Assembly: GCA_963704585.1 (NCBI GenBank)
Contig: OY969919.1
Span: 2,046,001-2,110,000, forward strand
Length of the DNA: 64,000 nt
Source of the DNA: Bog-756 sp963704585
GTDB taxonomy: Bacteria > Actinomycetota > Acidimicrobiia > Acidimicrobiales > RAAP-2
Direction of reading: 5' to 3'
Positions 17,995 through 26,752 of this stretch are shown one piece after another. Numbering within the stretch: position 1 is the first letter of the stretch; every line of letters starts with the position of its first letter. The position numbers and the translations under genes are program-made. A model generated the notes under the pieces. The model worked only from the letters and a program-made list of their open reading frames with translations. It was not told where the DNA came from and ran no database searches.

Positions 17995-18936
17995 GTGACC
18001 GCGAGGGACGCAGCACCGGCCGGAGGCGCGCAGGTGCTGCCGGCTCCGCTGCAGTCCACGATCGACGCGCTCTGGGGTCATGCAGACGACGTCGTGGAGC
18101 TCGCGGGTGGCCTGACCAACCGCAACTTCAAGGTGACGACCGTCGGCGGCACGTTCGTCGTCCGCATCTCCGACCCGGCATCGGGCGCGCTCGCCATCGA
18201 CCGCGAGCACGAGTACCGGAATTCGGTGATCGCGGCGTCCTCCGGGATCGGCGCGCCGGTGCACGCGTACCTGCCCGGAGCGTCCGCACTCGTCGTCGGC
18301 TACATCGACGGTCGGACGTTCACCGACGGGGACTTCGAGGCTCCCCGCGTCGTCGAACGCGTGGCCGCCTCGTGCCGTAGGCTCCACGACGGAGCGAGGT
18401 TCGTCAACGACTTCGACATGTTCGCGATCCGGCGCGCCTACCTCGAGATCGTGCTCGAGCACGGCTACCGGCTCCCGTCCGACTACCTCGAGTTCGAGCC
18501 CCAGGTCGACCGGATCCATCGGGCGCTCGCCGTGCGCGCCGAGTCGACGGTCGCGTGCAACAACGATCTGCTGGCCGGCAACTTCATCGACGACGGCGAG
18601 CAGATCCGGCTCATCGACTACGAGTACGCGGGCAACAACGACGCCTGCTTCGAGCTCGGCAACCTCGCGAGCGAGTGCCATCTGAGCGACGACCAACTCG
18701 ACCACCTGGTCACCTCGTACTATGGACGGCGGCTGGCCGACAAGCTGGCACGTGCACGCCTTCATGGACTGATGTCGCAGTACGGGTGGACGCTCTGGGC
18801 GTCGATCCAGGAGGCGACGAGCAGCATCGACTTCGACTTCTGGCCGTGGGGCATGGAGAAGTACGAGCGCGCGGTCGAGACCTTCCGGGGCCCGCTCCTC
18901 GACCGTCTGATCGAGGACGTGCAGCGGGGAGAGTGA
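17995..18936 (+). CDS. Choline/ethanolamine kinase-like phosphotransferase (APH fold)
   Basis: A 313-residue protein of the choline kinase / aminoglycoside phosphotransferase fold. The N-lobe has GGLTNRNFKVTT and a VVRI strand with the nucleotide side. The catalytic loop is CNNDLLAGNF, with Asp retained and the usual preceding His replaced by Asn, as in choline kinases. The metal site is LIDYEYAGNN. It probably phosphorylates a small alcohol or amino alcohol in the cytoplasm. It sits between a permease and a dimethylglycine-dehydrogenase-like enzyme, suggesting uptake and processing of a choline- or betaine-like compound. Confidence 0.85.
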   Translation: MTARDAAPAGGAQVLPAPLQSTIDALWGHADDVVELAGGLTNRNFKVTTVGGTFVVRISDPASGALAIDREHEYRNSVIAASSGIGAPVHAYLPGASALVVGYIDGRTFTDGDFEAPRVVERVAASCRRLHDGARFVNDFDMFAIRRAYLEIVLEHGYRLPSDYLEFEPQVDRIHRALAVRAESTVACNNDLLAGNFIDDGEQIRLIDYEYAGNNDACFELGNLASECHLSDDQLDHLVTSYYGRRLADKLARARLHGLMSQYGWTLWASIQEATSSIDFDFWPWGMEKYERAVETFRGPLLDRLIEDVQRGE

Positions 18937-19011
18937 CCGGCCGTCGACAGGTGGGCCGACTCGGCACCTCGCGACGGGACCACCGACCGGGCGGAGCAGA
19001 AGGGCCGACGA

Positions 19012-21477
19012 GTGACGAGTGTGGAACAGGAGCTCCCCGAGCGCTCCCGGGTGGTCATCGTCGGCGGGGGCATCGTCGGGGCGAGCACCGCGTACCACCT
19101 CACCCGGCTGGGCTGGACCGACGTGGTCGTCCTCGAGCAGGGGCAGCTGTCGTCGGGGACCACCTGGCATGCCGCCGGTCTCCTCGGCCAGCTCCGCGCC
19201 ACCGAGAGCGGCACGCGCCTGGTGCAGTACTCGGCGCGTCTCTATGCAGGGCTCGAGGAGGAGACCGGGCTTGCCACCGGGTTCAAACGGTGCGGTGGGG
19301 TGACCGTGGCGCGGACGGAGGAGCGGATGGTGCAGCTCCGGCGGACCGCGGCGACCGCGGAGGTCTACGACCTCGAGTGCGAGCTCATCTCCTCGTCCCG
19401 GGCGAAGGAGCTCTACCCGATCCTCGCGACCGACGACCTCGTCGGCGCCCTCTGGCTCCCCGGCGACGGGACGGCGAACCCGGTCGACGTCACCGCCTCG
19501 CTCGCCCGGGGCGCCCGCGCCGGCGGGGCCAGGGTCTTCGAGCACACCCGTGTCGTCGGTGTCCACCACGACCACGGACGGGTGACCGGAGTGACGACCG
19601 ACCGAGGCGCGATCGAGGCGGAGGTGGTCGTGAACTGCGCGGGCCAGTGGGCCAAGGCGGTCGGCGCGCTCGCCGGTGTCGACGTGCCACTGCACTCGGC
19701 CGAGCACTTCTACGTCGTCACCGAGCAGATCGACGGGGTCGAACCCGACCTGCCGATCCTGCGCGACCCCGACGGCTACATCTACTGCAAGGAGGAGGTC
19801 GGTGGCCTGGTGGTCGGAGGCTTCGAGCCGGATGCCAAGCCGTGGGTCCCGCCCGACCGGCTGCCCTACCCGTTCGAGTTCCAGCTGTTGGAGGAGGACT
19901 GGGACCACTTCTCCGTCCTGATGGAGAGCGCCCTGCTCCGCATCCCGGCTCTCCACCACACCGGCATCCGGAAGTTCTACAACGGTCCGGAGAGCTTCAC
20001 GCCCGACAACCAGTTCATCCTCGGCGAGGCACCGGAGCTGGCCAACTTCTTCGTCGGGGCCGGTTTCAACTCCGTCGGCATCGCCTCGGCCGGTGGGGCC
20101 GGCCGGGCCCTGGCGGAGTGGATCGTGGAGGGCGAGCCGACGTCCGACCTGGCTGCCGTCGACATCCGCCGCTTCGCCGCGTTCAACGGGAACAACCAGT
20201 GGCTCCACGACCGGGTGGGCGAGATCCTCGGACTCCACTACGAGGTCCCCTGGCCCAACCGCGAACTGGCCACGGCGAGGCCGTTCCGCCGTTCCCCCGT
20301 GTACCACCTGCTGGAGGCGGGGGGCGCGGTGTTCGGCTCGAAGATGGGTTGGGAACGGGCCAACGTCTTCGCACCGGCCGGCGAGGAGCCGCGCCTCGAG
20401 TACACGTGGGGGAAGCCCTCCTGGCTCGAGTGGTCCGTCGGGGAGCAGGAGCGGACCCGCACCTCGGCGACCCTCTTCGACGAGACGTCCTTCGGCAAGC
20501 TCGTCATCACCGGGCGGGACGCGGAGGCCCTCCTCCAACGCCTCTGCACGGCGGACGTCGCGGTGCCCGTCGGCCACGTCGTCTACACCGGCATGCTGAA
20601 CCGGCGAGGTGGCTACGAGGCCGACGTCACGGTGACCCGGCTCGCGTTCGACCGCTACCTGCTGGTGACGAGCTCGGCATCGGCCGTCCGGGACCGCGTG
20701 TGGATCGAGCGCCACCGCGGGAGCGACGAACAGGCGGAGGTTGTCGACGTCTCGTCGTCGTACGCGGTCTACGGGGTCATGGGACCGCGCTCGAGGGACC
20801 TGCTCGGGCGGGTGACGCGCGCCGACCTCTCGAACGAGGCGTTCCCGTTCGCCACGAGCCGCGAGATCGATCTCGGCTACTCGACCGTTCGGGCGACCCG
20901 GATCACCTACGTCGGCGAGCTGGGCTGGGAGCTCTACGTGCCCAGCGAGTTCGCAGTGGGTGTCTACGAGGTGCTGTTCGATGCCGGCGCAGTCCTTCCC
21001 CTGACCGACGCGGGCTACTACACGATCAACTCCCTCCGACTCGACAAGGGCTACCGGGCGTTCGGCGCCGACCTGACACCCGACCACAACCCGGTCGAGG
21101 CGGGTCTCCGGTTCACGTGCAAGCTGGCCTCCGGCATCGACTTCCTCGGACGCCCGGCGGTCGAGCGGGCGATCGAGGAGGGGCCGAGACGACGGCTCGT
21201 CTCGTTCCGGCTCGACGACAGCGATCAGATGATGTGGGGAGGCGAGCTGGTGCTCCGCGACGGAGAAGCCGCGGGCCAGGTGACGTCGGTCGCGTGGTCG
21301 GCAACCCTCGGGGCGTGCGTCGGGCTCGCCTACGTCTGGCGCCCGGACCGAGCGCCCGTCGCCGCCGGCGACCTCGCGTCCGGACGGTACGAGATCGACG
21401 TGAGCGGCCGCGTCTGCCCCGCCTCGATCGGGCTCCGGCCACCGTTCGACCCCTCGAACGAGCGGATCAGGGTCTGA
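19012..21477 (+). CDS. FAD-dependent dimethylglycine/sarcosine dehydrogenase-like protein with GcvT domain
   Basis: An 821-residue two-part enzyme. The N-terminal DAO-type flavoprotein half has VIVGGGIVGAS at 16-25 and TWHAAGLLG, whose His53 matches the histidine that binds FAD covalently in dimethylglycine and sarcosine dehydrogenases. The C-terminal half is a GcvT-like folate domain (ETSFGKLVITGRDA, GELGWELYVP, LGRPAVERA). The family oxidatively demethylates N-methyl amino acids and passes the one-carbon unit to tetrahydrofolate. GTG 19012 has AAGG about 8 nt upstream. The gene closes the permease-kinase operon; the exact substrate is not fixed by sequence. Confidence 0.9.
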   Translation: MTSVEQELPERSRVVIVGGGIVGASTAYHLTRLGWTDVVVLEQGQLSSGTTWHAAGLLGQLRATESGTRLVQYSARLYAGLEEETGLATGFKRCGGVTVARTEERMVQLRRTAATAEVYDLECELISSSRAKELYPILATDDLVGALWLPGDGTANPVDVTASLARGARAGGARVFEHTRVVGVHHDHGRVTGVTTDRGAIEAEVVVNCAGQWAKAVGALAGVDVPLHSAEHFYVVTEQIDGVEPDLPILRDPDGYIYCKEEVGGLVVGGFEPDAKPWVPPDRLPYPFEFQLLEEDWDHFSVLMESALLRIPALHHTGIRKFYNGPESFTPDNQFILGEAPELANFFVGAGFNSVGIASAGGAGRALAEWIVEGEPTSDLAAVDIRRFAAFNGNNQWLHDRVGEILGLHYEVPWPNRELATARPFRRSPVYHLLEAGGAVFGSKMGWERANVFAPAGEEPRLEYTWGKPSWLEWSVGEQERTRTSATLFDETSFGKLVITGRDAEALLQRLCTADVAVPVGHVVYTGMLNRRGGYEADVTVTRLAFDRYLLVTSSASAVRDRVWIERHRGSDEQAEVVDVSSSYAVYGVMGPRSRDLLGRVTRADLSNEAFPFATSREIDLGYSTVRATRITYVGELGWELYVPSEFAVGVYEVLFDAGAVLPLTDAGYYTINSLRLDKGYRAFGADLTPDHNPVEAGLRFTCKLASGIDFLGRPAVERAIEEGPRRRLVSFRLDDSDQMMWGGELVLRDGEAAGQVTSVAWSATLGACVGLAYVWRPDRAPVAAGDLASGRYEIDVSGRVCPASIGLRPPFDPSNERIRV

Positions 21478-21502
21478 TCTCCGGACTCCCGCTCCGGCGC
21501 GT

Positions 21503-22334
21503 TCAGAGCACTTTGGACAGGAACGACCTGGTGCGCTCGTGCTGCGGCGCGGTGAGCACCACCTTCGGATCGCCCGCGCTCGACCACCACGCCGGCGTCC
21601 ATGAACACCACCGTGTCGCCGACCTCGCGGGCGAAGCCCATCTCGTGGGTGACCACGATCATCGTCATCCCGTCCTCGGCGAGTCCTCGCATGACGTCGA
21701 GCACCTCACCGACGAGCTCGGGGTCGAGCGCGGAGGTCGGCTCGTCGAAGAGCATGAGCTTGGGCCGCATGGCGAGCGCCCGCGCGATCGCCACCCGCTG
21801 CTGCTGGCCGCCCGAGAGCTGGTTCGGGTAGGCCGCGACCTTGTCGGCGAGCCCGACCCGGTCGAGCAGCCCGAGGGCGCGCTCGTGGGTCGCCGCCACC
21901 GGCTCCTTCTTCACCCAGACCGGTCCGGAGGTCACGTTGTCGAGCACGCTCATGTGGGGGAAGAGGTTGAAGCGCTGGAAGACCATGCCGATCTCCGCGC
22001 GCTTGCCGCACACTTCGCGGTCACGGAGCTCGTAGAGGCGGTCGCCGCTCTGGCGGTAGCCGACCAGCTCGCCGTCGACGGACAGCGCGCCGCCGTCGAT
22101 CTTCTCGAGGTGGTTGATGCACCGGAGGAAGGTGCTCTTGCCCGACCCCGACGGTCCGATGAGGCACAGCACCTCGCCCTGACGGACCACGAGGTCGATG
22201 CCCTTGAGCACCTCGAGGCGCCCGAAGGACTTGTGGACCTGCCGCGCCTCGACCATCGGGGGTCCGCCAGCCGCGTCGGGCACGTCCGCTGCGCGCGCAC
22301 TGTTGTCGGCGGGCGGGCCCTGCACGTCACTCAT
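21503..22334 (-). CDS. ABC transporter ATP-binding protein, polar amino-acid type (frameshifted near 21573)
   Basis: ATPase of a GlnQ/HisP-type importer. Walker A GPSGSGKST, Q-loop VFQRFNLFPH, signature LSGGQQQRVAIARAL, Walker B LMLFDEPTSALD and the switch His in VVTHEMGFA are all intact. After VVVERG the written frame runs into unrelated residues and on to 21330, antisense to the flavoprotein gene. Skipping one C of the CCC at 21573-21575 restores DPKVVLTAPQHERTRSFLSKVL and a stop at 21503, exactly the family C-terminus. The coordinates given are those of the restored gene. The start ATG overlaps the permease stop by 8 nt. The cause is either a consensus error or a real +1 insertion. Confidence 0.88.
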
Positions 22335-23373
22335 GTGGCGCCACCCAGGGGGCTTCGGCCATCGGGGGGACCGGCTGCACGCGGAGGTGGAGCAGGTGCT
22401 GGCGCAGGCGCTGGAGGGGGGTCGGCGGCAGCGCTCGCGCCGAGCCGCGCGCGTAGTACCGCTCGACGTAGTACTGGCCGATGGTGAGGATCGAGGTGAA
22501 GAAGAGGTACCAGAGGCTCGCCACCACGAGGAGCGGCACGATCTCGTAGTTCGCGTTCGAGATGTTCTGGGTTGCGGTGAACAGCTCGGTGACCGCGATC
22601 GCATACACGAGCGACGTGGTCTTGAGCATCGAGATCGTCTCGTTGCCGGTTGGCGGGATGATGATGCGCATCGCCTGTGGCAGGACGATCCGCCGGAGTG
22701 TCTGGCGCTTGCTCATCCCGAGTGACTGGGCGGCCTCGGTCTGCCCCTCGTCGACCGAGATGATGCCCGCCCGCACGATCTCGGCCATGTAGGCACCCTC
22801 GTTGAGGCTCAGTCCGAGCGCGCCGGCGACGAACGAGGTGATGAGCGTGTTGGCGTTGACCGTCGCGAAGGTCGGCCCGAAGGGGATCCCGAACCCGAGG
22901 TGGGGGTAGAGGTAGCTGATGCCGTCGTACCAGAAGAAGAGCTGCACGAAGACGGGGGTGCCGCGGAAGAACCAGATGTAGACCCACGCGGTCCCGCTGA
23001 GGAGTCGGCTGGGGGAGAGCCGCATGATGGCGAGCAGGATGCCGATCACGATCCCCGCCGCCATGGCGATCGCGGTCAGCTCGAGGGTGACCACGATCCC
23101 GCGCAGGACCGGTGCGTCGAAGAGGTACTTCCCGACGATCCCCCATTGGAAGCGGCCCTCCCGCACGCCGCCGCGTTCGATGTGCGAGAAGACGACGGTG
23201 TTGACCAGCATGGCCAACAGCACGAGGATGACCGCGCCGGCCACCCACCGTCCCGGGTGTCGGACCGGCACGATCCTTATTGCCGGAGTGCTCCCCGGAC
23301 CGGCGGGCGTGCTCCCCGGACCATTCGGGGAGTCCGCTCCGGAGCGGTCGTCGGTCGCTGCCCGGTCGGTCAT
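22327..23373 (-). CDS. ABC transporter permease, polar amino-acid (HisMQ) type
   Basis: A 348-residue inner-membrane permease with about five helices after a Pro/Gly-rich cytoplasmic start. The segment VVTLELTAIAMAAGIVIG begins the BPD domain, and the EAA loop EAAQSLGMSKRQTLRRIVLPQAMR contacts the ATPase. RGTPVFVQLFFWY is typical of amino-acid permeases. It is the only permease gene here, so the channel is probably a homodimer. It lies between the binding protein (32 nt upstream) and the ATPase (8-nt overlap). Confidence 0.92.
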   Translation of the reverse strand: MTDRAATDDRSGADSPNGPGSTPAGPGSTPAIRIVPVRHPGRWVAGAVILVLLAMLVNTVVFSHIERGGVREGRFQWGIVGKYLFDAPVLRGIVVTLELTAIAMAAGIVIGILLAIMRLSPSRLLSGTAWVYIWFFRGTPVFVQLFFWYDGISYLYPHLGFGIPFGPTFATVNANTLITSFVAGALGLSLNEGAYMAEIVRAGIISVDEGQTEAAQSLGMSKRQTLRRIVLPQAMRIIIPPTGNETISMLKTTSLVYAIAVTELFTATQNISNANYEIVPLLVVASLWYLFFTSILTIGQYYVERYYARGSARALPPTPLQRLRQHLLHLRVQPVPPMAEAPWVAPHE

Positions 23374-23404
23374 GGTGTGGCGGCCCGTACCGGCGCCGCG
23401 CGCC

Positions 23405-24358
23405 TCAGCTGGTCGCGCTATTGATCAGCGCCGAGGTGACCGCGCCTGCCTGGATGCCCCACTTGGTGAGGATCTGGTGGTAGACGCCGTTCGCGATGAG
23501 GAAGTTGACCGCCGACTGCACCGGCGTGGTCATCCCGTTGCCCTTGGGAAGGGCGAGCCCGTAGGGGGCGACCGAGAAGGGCGTGCCGCTGTTGACGAAC
23601 ACCCCGTTGGAGGTCGCGACGATGTACTCGGCGACCTGCGAGTCGGCGAAGCCGACCTCGGCGCGGCCGCTCGAGACCGCGAGGTTGGCCTGGCTCTGGT
23701 TGCCGAACGAGAGCACGGTCACCGTGGCCTTTCCGGCCTTCGTGCACGCCTTGGCCTGGGTCTGCGCGTCGGTCTGCTCGGTGGTGCCCGACTCCACCGA
23801 GACGGTGTGCCCGCACAGGGACGCGAGGCCGTTGAACGTGGGCGGCGTGCTCGACTTCACGTAGTACGCCTCGCCGGCCTGGAAGTAGTCGACGAAGTCG
23901 ACGACCTTCTGGCGGGCGAGGGTGTCGGTGAACGAGGAGGCACCGATGCCGTACTTCCCGCTCTGGATGCCGGGGATGATCGTGTCGAAGGTGGCGTTGA
24001 CCAGCTTGGCCTTGAGCCCGAGCACCTGGGCGATGGCGTTGGCGAGGTCCGCGTCCATGCCGACGATGGTGGTCCCGTCGGGGGCGATGAACTCGTCAGG
24101 GGCATAGGTGGCGTCCATCGCGACGACCCAGGTGCCGCTCGACTTGACCGCAGACGGCACGGTGGCCGCGATCGCGGCGTTGGTGGGTTGGGTCGGGATG
24201 GTGGCGGTGGGCGGCGCCACGGTGGTCGCGGTCGTGGAGGGCGCGCCGGTGGTGGTCGGGCTGCTCGAATTGCTCGAGCAGGCGGCCGTCACGAGTGCCA
24301 TGGCGCTCACGGCGCCGAGCGCCAACGCCGTCCGGGCCGTCCGAGTGGGTGTGCGCAC
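23405..24358 (-). CDS. ABC transporter substrate-binding lipoprotein, amino-acid type
   Basis: A 317-residue SBP_bac_3 protein. A lipoprotein signal (ALVTAAC lipobox) is followed by a Ser/Thr/Pro linker. The mature domain has AMDATYAPDEFIAPDGTTIVGMDADLANAI, which is the typical ligand-binding start, then SFTDTLARQKVVDFVDYF and GTTEQTDAQ. GTG 24358 has GGAGG about 8 nt upstream. With the permease and ATPase it forms a three-gene amino-acid importer convergent with the demethylation operon, so its ligand may be a related N-methylated amino acid; this is inference. Confidence 0.92.
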   Translation of the reverse strand: MRTPTRTARTALALGAVSAMALVTAACSSNSSSPTTTGAPSTTATTVAPPTATIPTQPTNAAIAATVPSAVKSSGTWVVAMDATYAPDEFIAPDGTTIVGMDADLANAIAQVLGLKAKLVNATFDTIIPGIQSGKYGIGASSFTDTLARQKVVDFVDYFQAGEAYYVKSSTPPTFNGLASLCGHTVSVESGTTEQTDAQTQAKACTKAGKATVTVLSFGNQSQANLAVSSGRAEVGFADSQVAEYIVATSNGVFVNSGTPFSVAPYGLALPKGNGMTTPVQSAVNFLIANGVYHQILTKWGIQAGAVTSALINSATS

Positions 24359-24474
24359 GCTCCAACCTCCGAGCTCGTTCCGCTGCGGGCGGGTCAAGTG
24401 TGCCACGCGTGTGACTTCGGGGCGGTCGATGCTCGCGGGCGCGCGCTGCGGCCGGTCGCGCTCCGGCGAACGCA

Positions 24475-24504
24475 CAGACCCCGGGGCGTTCGCCCCGGGG
24501 TCTG
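24475..24504. terminator. Strong hairpin terminator after the cytochrome b operon
   Basis: A perfect 12-bp inverted repeat (CAGACCCCGGGG and CCCCGGGGTCTG, 6-nt loop) begins 7 nt after the last stop codon of the minus-strand cytochrome operon and lies upstream of the binding-protein gene. No T-run follows, which is usual in GC-rich actinobacteria. Confidence 0.75.
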
Positions 24505-24510
24505 GTGCTC

Positions 24511-25554
24511 CTACACCGTCACCACAGGGGTCGGGGGGGGACCTGGCGCCGGCGTGGAGACGTCTCGCGGGCCGGAGCCGCTCGCGAGGCTCCGGTAGTG
24601 GCGCCGCCAGATCAGCCGGTAGACACGGGTCCACCGTGGGATCGAGCGGAGCCCGGGGATGAACGGTACGAGAGCGAGCAGGACGGTGAGGACCATCATG
24701 AGCGCCCACACCTGCAGGTCGGCGTTCGAGGACGTCTTGAACGGCGGGACCTGGTACCACATCGTGTAGAGCCAGAGCCACGCCTGGCCCGGGTAGTTGC
24801 CGGTCTCGTTCATCATCCCCCACTGGTCGCCGGAGAGGTGCTGCTTCGCACCGAGGTCGGCGAGGTAGGTCCCGTCGGCGATGAAGAGGAGCGGCTTCGT
24901 GTAGTCGGTTCCGTAGAACTGCTTCGAGCTGAGCAATGCACCGTCGAGCGCACCGCTCCGCGCCATCGACGTGAGCGCGGCGATCATGGTCCCGACCGGG
25001 CCGTAGTCACCGGCCGGCACGGTGAGGACGCCGTTGCTGAAGGACGCGTTGGCCACGGCCTTCTCGTACGCGGCGGTCCACTTCGCCTGCTGGTCGGGCG
25101 ACGCCGAGTTGTACTCGTCGACGGCCGCCTGGACGCTCGGGCGGTCCGGCAGGGTCCGGAGCGGTCCGAGCACGTAGTCGTTGGTCGTGTCGATCTGGTG
25201 CGAGACCCCGAACCAGCTCTCCGGCGAGATCGGACCGATCGACTGCGAGGCACCCGACGTGTTGTTGTACGGCGGGCCGTACGTCGCGGTCGCGCTCGTA
25301 CCGTCGAGCTCGGTGATCGCCGTCTGGGCGAAGTCGACCGGGTTCGCGGTCGACCACGACTTGATGGTGACCGGCGTGTCGTCGGGCGACGAGAAGATCA
25401 CCGCGAGTCCGACCACGACCACGACCACCACGAGGAGCGCGATCAGGAACTCCTTGACCAGGTCGTACGGGTTGTACTTCCCGTGCCACTCCTCGACGTC
25501 CCGGTCGGGCTTGAAGCGGCGGCGGTGGGAGGCGGCTGCCTCGGCGGCGCTCAC
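24511..25554 (-). CDS. Membrane-anchored protein with large outer domain, partner of cytochrome b
   Basis: A 347-residue protein of unrecognised family. One helix (FLIALLVVVVVVVGLAVIF) lies near residues 33-52. It is followed by about 240 residues, probably outside the membrane (TPVTIKSWSTANP, GPPYNNTSG, DYVLGPLRTLPDRPS), then a second helix (WALMMVLTVLLALVPFIPGL) and a Pro-rich tail. It lacks cysteine, so it is neither a cytochrome c nor a Rieske protein. It does not show the PEWY motif or three helices of subunit IV. The GTG overlaps the cytochrome b stop by 4 nt (GTGA), which argues that the two proteins work in one complex. Confidence 0.8.
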   Translation of the reverse strand: MSAAEAAASHRRRFKPDRDVEEWHGKYNPYDLVKEFLIALLVVVVVVVGLAVIFSSPDDTPVTIKSWSTANPVDFAQTAITELDGTSATATYGPPYNNTSGASQSIGPISPESWFGVSHQIDTTNDYVLGPLRTLPDRPSVQAAVDEYNSASPDQQAKWTAAYEKAVANASFSNGVLTVPAGDYGPVGTMIAALTSMARSGALDGALLSSKQFYGTDYTKPLLFIADGTYLADLGAKQHLSGDQWGMMNETGNYPGQAWLWLYTMWYQVPPFKTSSNADLQVWALMMVLTVLLALVPFIPGLRSIPRWTRVYRLIWRRHYRSLASGSGPRDVSTPAPGPPPTPVVTV

Positions 25555-26324
25555 GAAGGGTCTCCGGTCGGTGCGGTGGCGGTCGTGCCCTGTGCCGGGA
25601 CCGTCGTGGCAGCCGCGGTCGTGCCGGTGGAGGAGCCGTCGGCGGACGCCATGGTGTCCGGCGACGGACCCGCCCGCTCGGGTGGTGCGAACGGCGGCAC
25701 CACGCCGCGGAGCCGTACGAGCAGCACGTGGATGCCGACCAGGATCCCGACCACGAGCGGGAGCAGGACGATGTGCCACATGAGCATCTGCCCGAAGTTG
25801 GTGACGTTGAAGATCACCCCGGCGCCGGTCGAATTGATCCCGTCCTTGGCCTGGGTGCTGATCCACTGCGAGTCGAAGTTCTGCTGTGAGAGGTAGCCGG
25901 TGAAGGCCGCACCGACGGAGAGGGCGAACGAGAGGACCCCGGTGATCCAGGTGGCGCGGCGCTTGCCCCGCCACGCCGCCATGAAGAACTTGCCCCACAG
26001 GTGGATCACCATGCAGAAGAAGAAGATCTCCACGCTCCAGAGATGGAGCGAGTTCACGAAGAGGCCGACGCTCGACTCGTGCCACCAGGACGGCCCGAAG
26101 ATCGCCAGCACGATGCCGGTCAGGATGACGACCGACAGGGCCGAGATGGTGAGGACCCCGAAGACGTAGATCCACGACGCGACGTACGCCGGCTGGCGAT
26201 CCGGAAGGAGCTTCTGGGGCGGCAGGGCGTCGACCGCCCTTCGCCGGAGCTTGGCGGTGAGCTGGTCGGCGTCCTCAGGGCGGTCGGCTGCGACCGAGGG
26301 CGCCGGGCCGGTGTCGATGCTCAT
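25551..26324 (-). CDS. Cytochrome b6-like N-terminal (four-helix di-haem) protein
   Basis: A 257-residue di-haem b subunit. Helix B has histidines in NSLHLWSVEI and MVIHLWGK with 13 residues between them. Helix D has WHIVLLPL and VGIHVLL with 14 residues between them, the spacing of b6 rather than mitochondrial b. Four helices are predicted, followed by a long Ala/Thr/Pro/Ser tail. The C-terminal half of a full cytochrome b is missing. The start ATG overlaps the stop of the small upstream gene (ATGA), and GGAGGTGATG provides a strong ribosome site. It probably takes electrons from menaquinol; the acceptor is not encoded nearby. Confidence 0.9.
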   Translation of the reverse strand: MSIDTGPAPSVAADRPEDADQLTAKLRRRAVDALPPQKLLPDRQPAYVASWIYVFGVLTISALSVVILTGIVLAIFGPSWWHESSVGLFVNSLHLWSVEIFFFCMVIHLWGKFFMAAWRGKRRATWITGVLSFALSVGAAFTGYLSQQNFDSQWISTQAKDGINSTGAGVIFNVTNFGQMLMWHIVLLPLVVGILVGIHVLLVRLRGVVPPFAPPERAGPSPDTMASADGSSTGTTAAATTVPAQGTTATAPTGDPS

Positions 26325-26512
26325 TCGTCATCACCTCCGTGACGGGGGAAGGGGATGAGGATCGCCGCGACGAACACAGCCAGCATCAGTCCGATGACGA
26401 CCAGGTTCGCGACGGAGATCTGGATGAATCCCCAGTGGACGTAGTGACCTGGCCCCGTCAGGTTGATGAGGCTGCCGACGAGCTGCAGCAGCACGGCTGA
26501 AACGGTTTCCAT
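26321..26512 (-). CDS. Small one-helix membrane protein, first gene of cytochrome b operon
   Basis: A 63-residue protein with hydrophobic segments SAVLLQLVGSLINL and VANLVVIGLMLAVFVAAILI. It ends in the acidic tail GGDDE. ATG 26512 has a near-perfect AGGAGG eight nt upstream, which settles the start over a longer reading. The stop overlaps the next start (ATGA). Its place at the head of the operon suggests a small structural subunit of the cytochrome complex. I do not recognise a named family. Confidence 0.8.
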   Translation of the reverse strand: METVSAVLLQLVGSLINLTGPGHYVHWGFIQISVANLVVIGLMLAVFVAAILIPFPRHGGDDE

Positions 26513-26546
26513 CGTGTGACCTCCTGGATTGGAGACTAAAGAGCGC

Positions 26547-26568
26547 ACCAGGGGTCAACCAGGGTCCA
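26547..26568. repeat. Tandem 11-bp direct repeat upstream of cytochrome b operon
   Basis: ACCAGGGGTCA and ACCAGGGTCCA are directly adjacent, 35-56 bp upstream of the first start codon of the operon. A possible -10 box TAGTCT (minus strand, 26533-26538) lies between the repeat and the gene. A regulator site is possible; no factor is indicated. Confidence 0.45.
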
Positions 26569-26720
26569 AAGTCACGTCGCCGCGGTCCGCAGCTTCCGGT
26601 TCGGCCGCGTCGGTCCCGTGCACCGGGGACGCCCGGGCCCCCGTGCCCGGCATCACCGCACCAGGGCCAACCTACCGAACGCCGCCACCGGTGCGGGGGA
26701 TCGCCGGCCGGCGTCTGCTG

Positions 26721-26752
26721 CGCCCGACCGCCCGACCGCCCGACCGCCCGAC
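26721..26752. repeat. 8-bp tandem repeat, four exact copies
   Basis: cgcccgac is repeated four times without interruption in the intergenic region, ending 14 bp before a TACGCT -10-like box (26766-26771) of the luciferase-like gene. Confidence 0.9.

Noticed and set aside
17920..21087. A 1055-codon open frame on the minus strand
   Set aside because: Antisense to the kinase and dehydrogenase genes, which carry clear family motifs. No domain is recognisable in the antisense reading.
18555..22487. A 1310-codon open frame on the plus strand
   Set aside because: It runs through the flavoprotein gene in another frame and antisense to the ABC genes. The translation is Arg/Gly/Pro-rich without motifs, a GC-rich shadow.
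24511..25554. Calling the third cytochrome-operon gene subunit IV or a Rieske protein
   Set aside because: It has no cysteines, no PEWY motif and only two helices.
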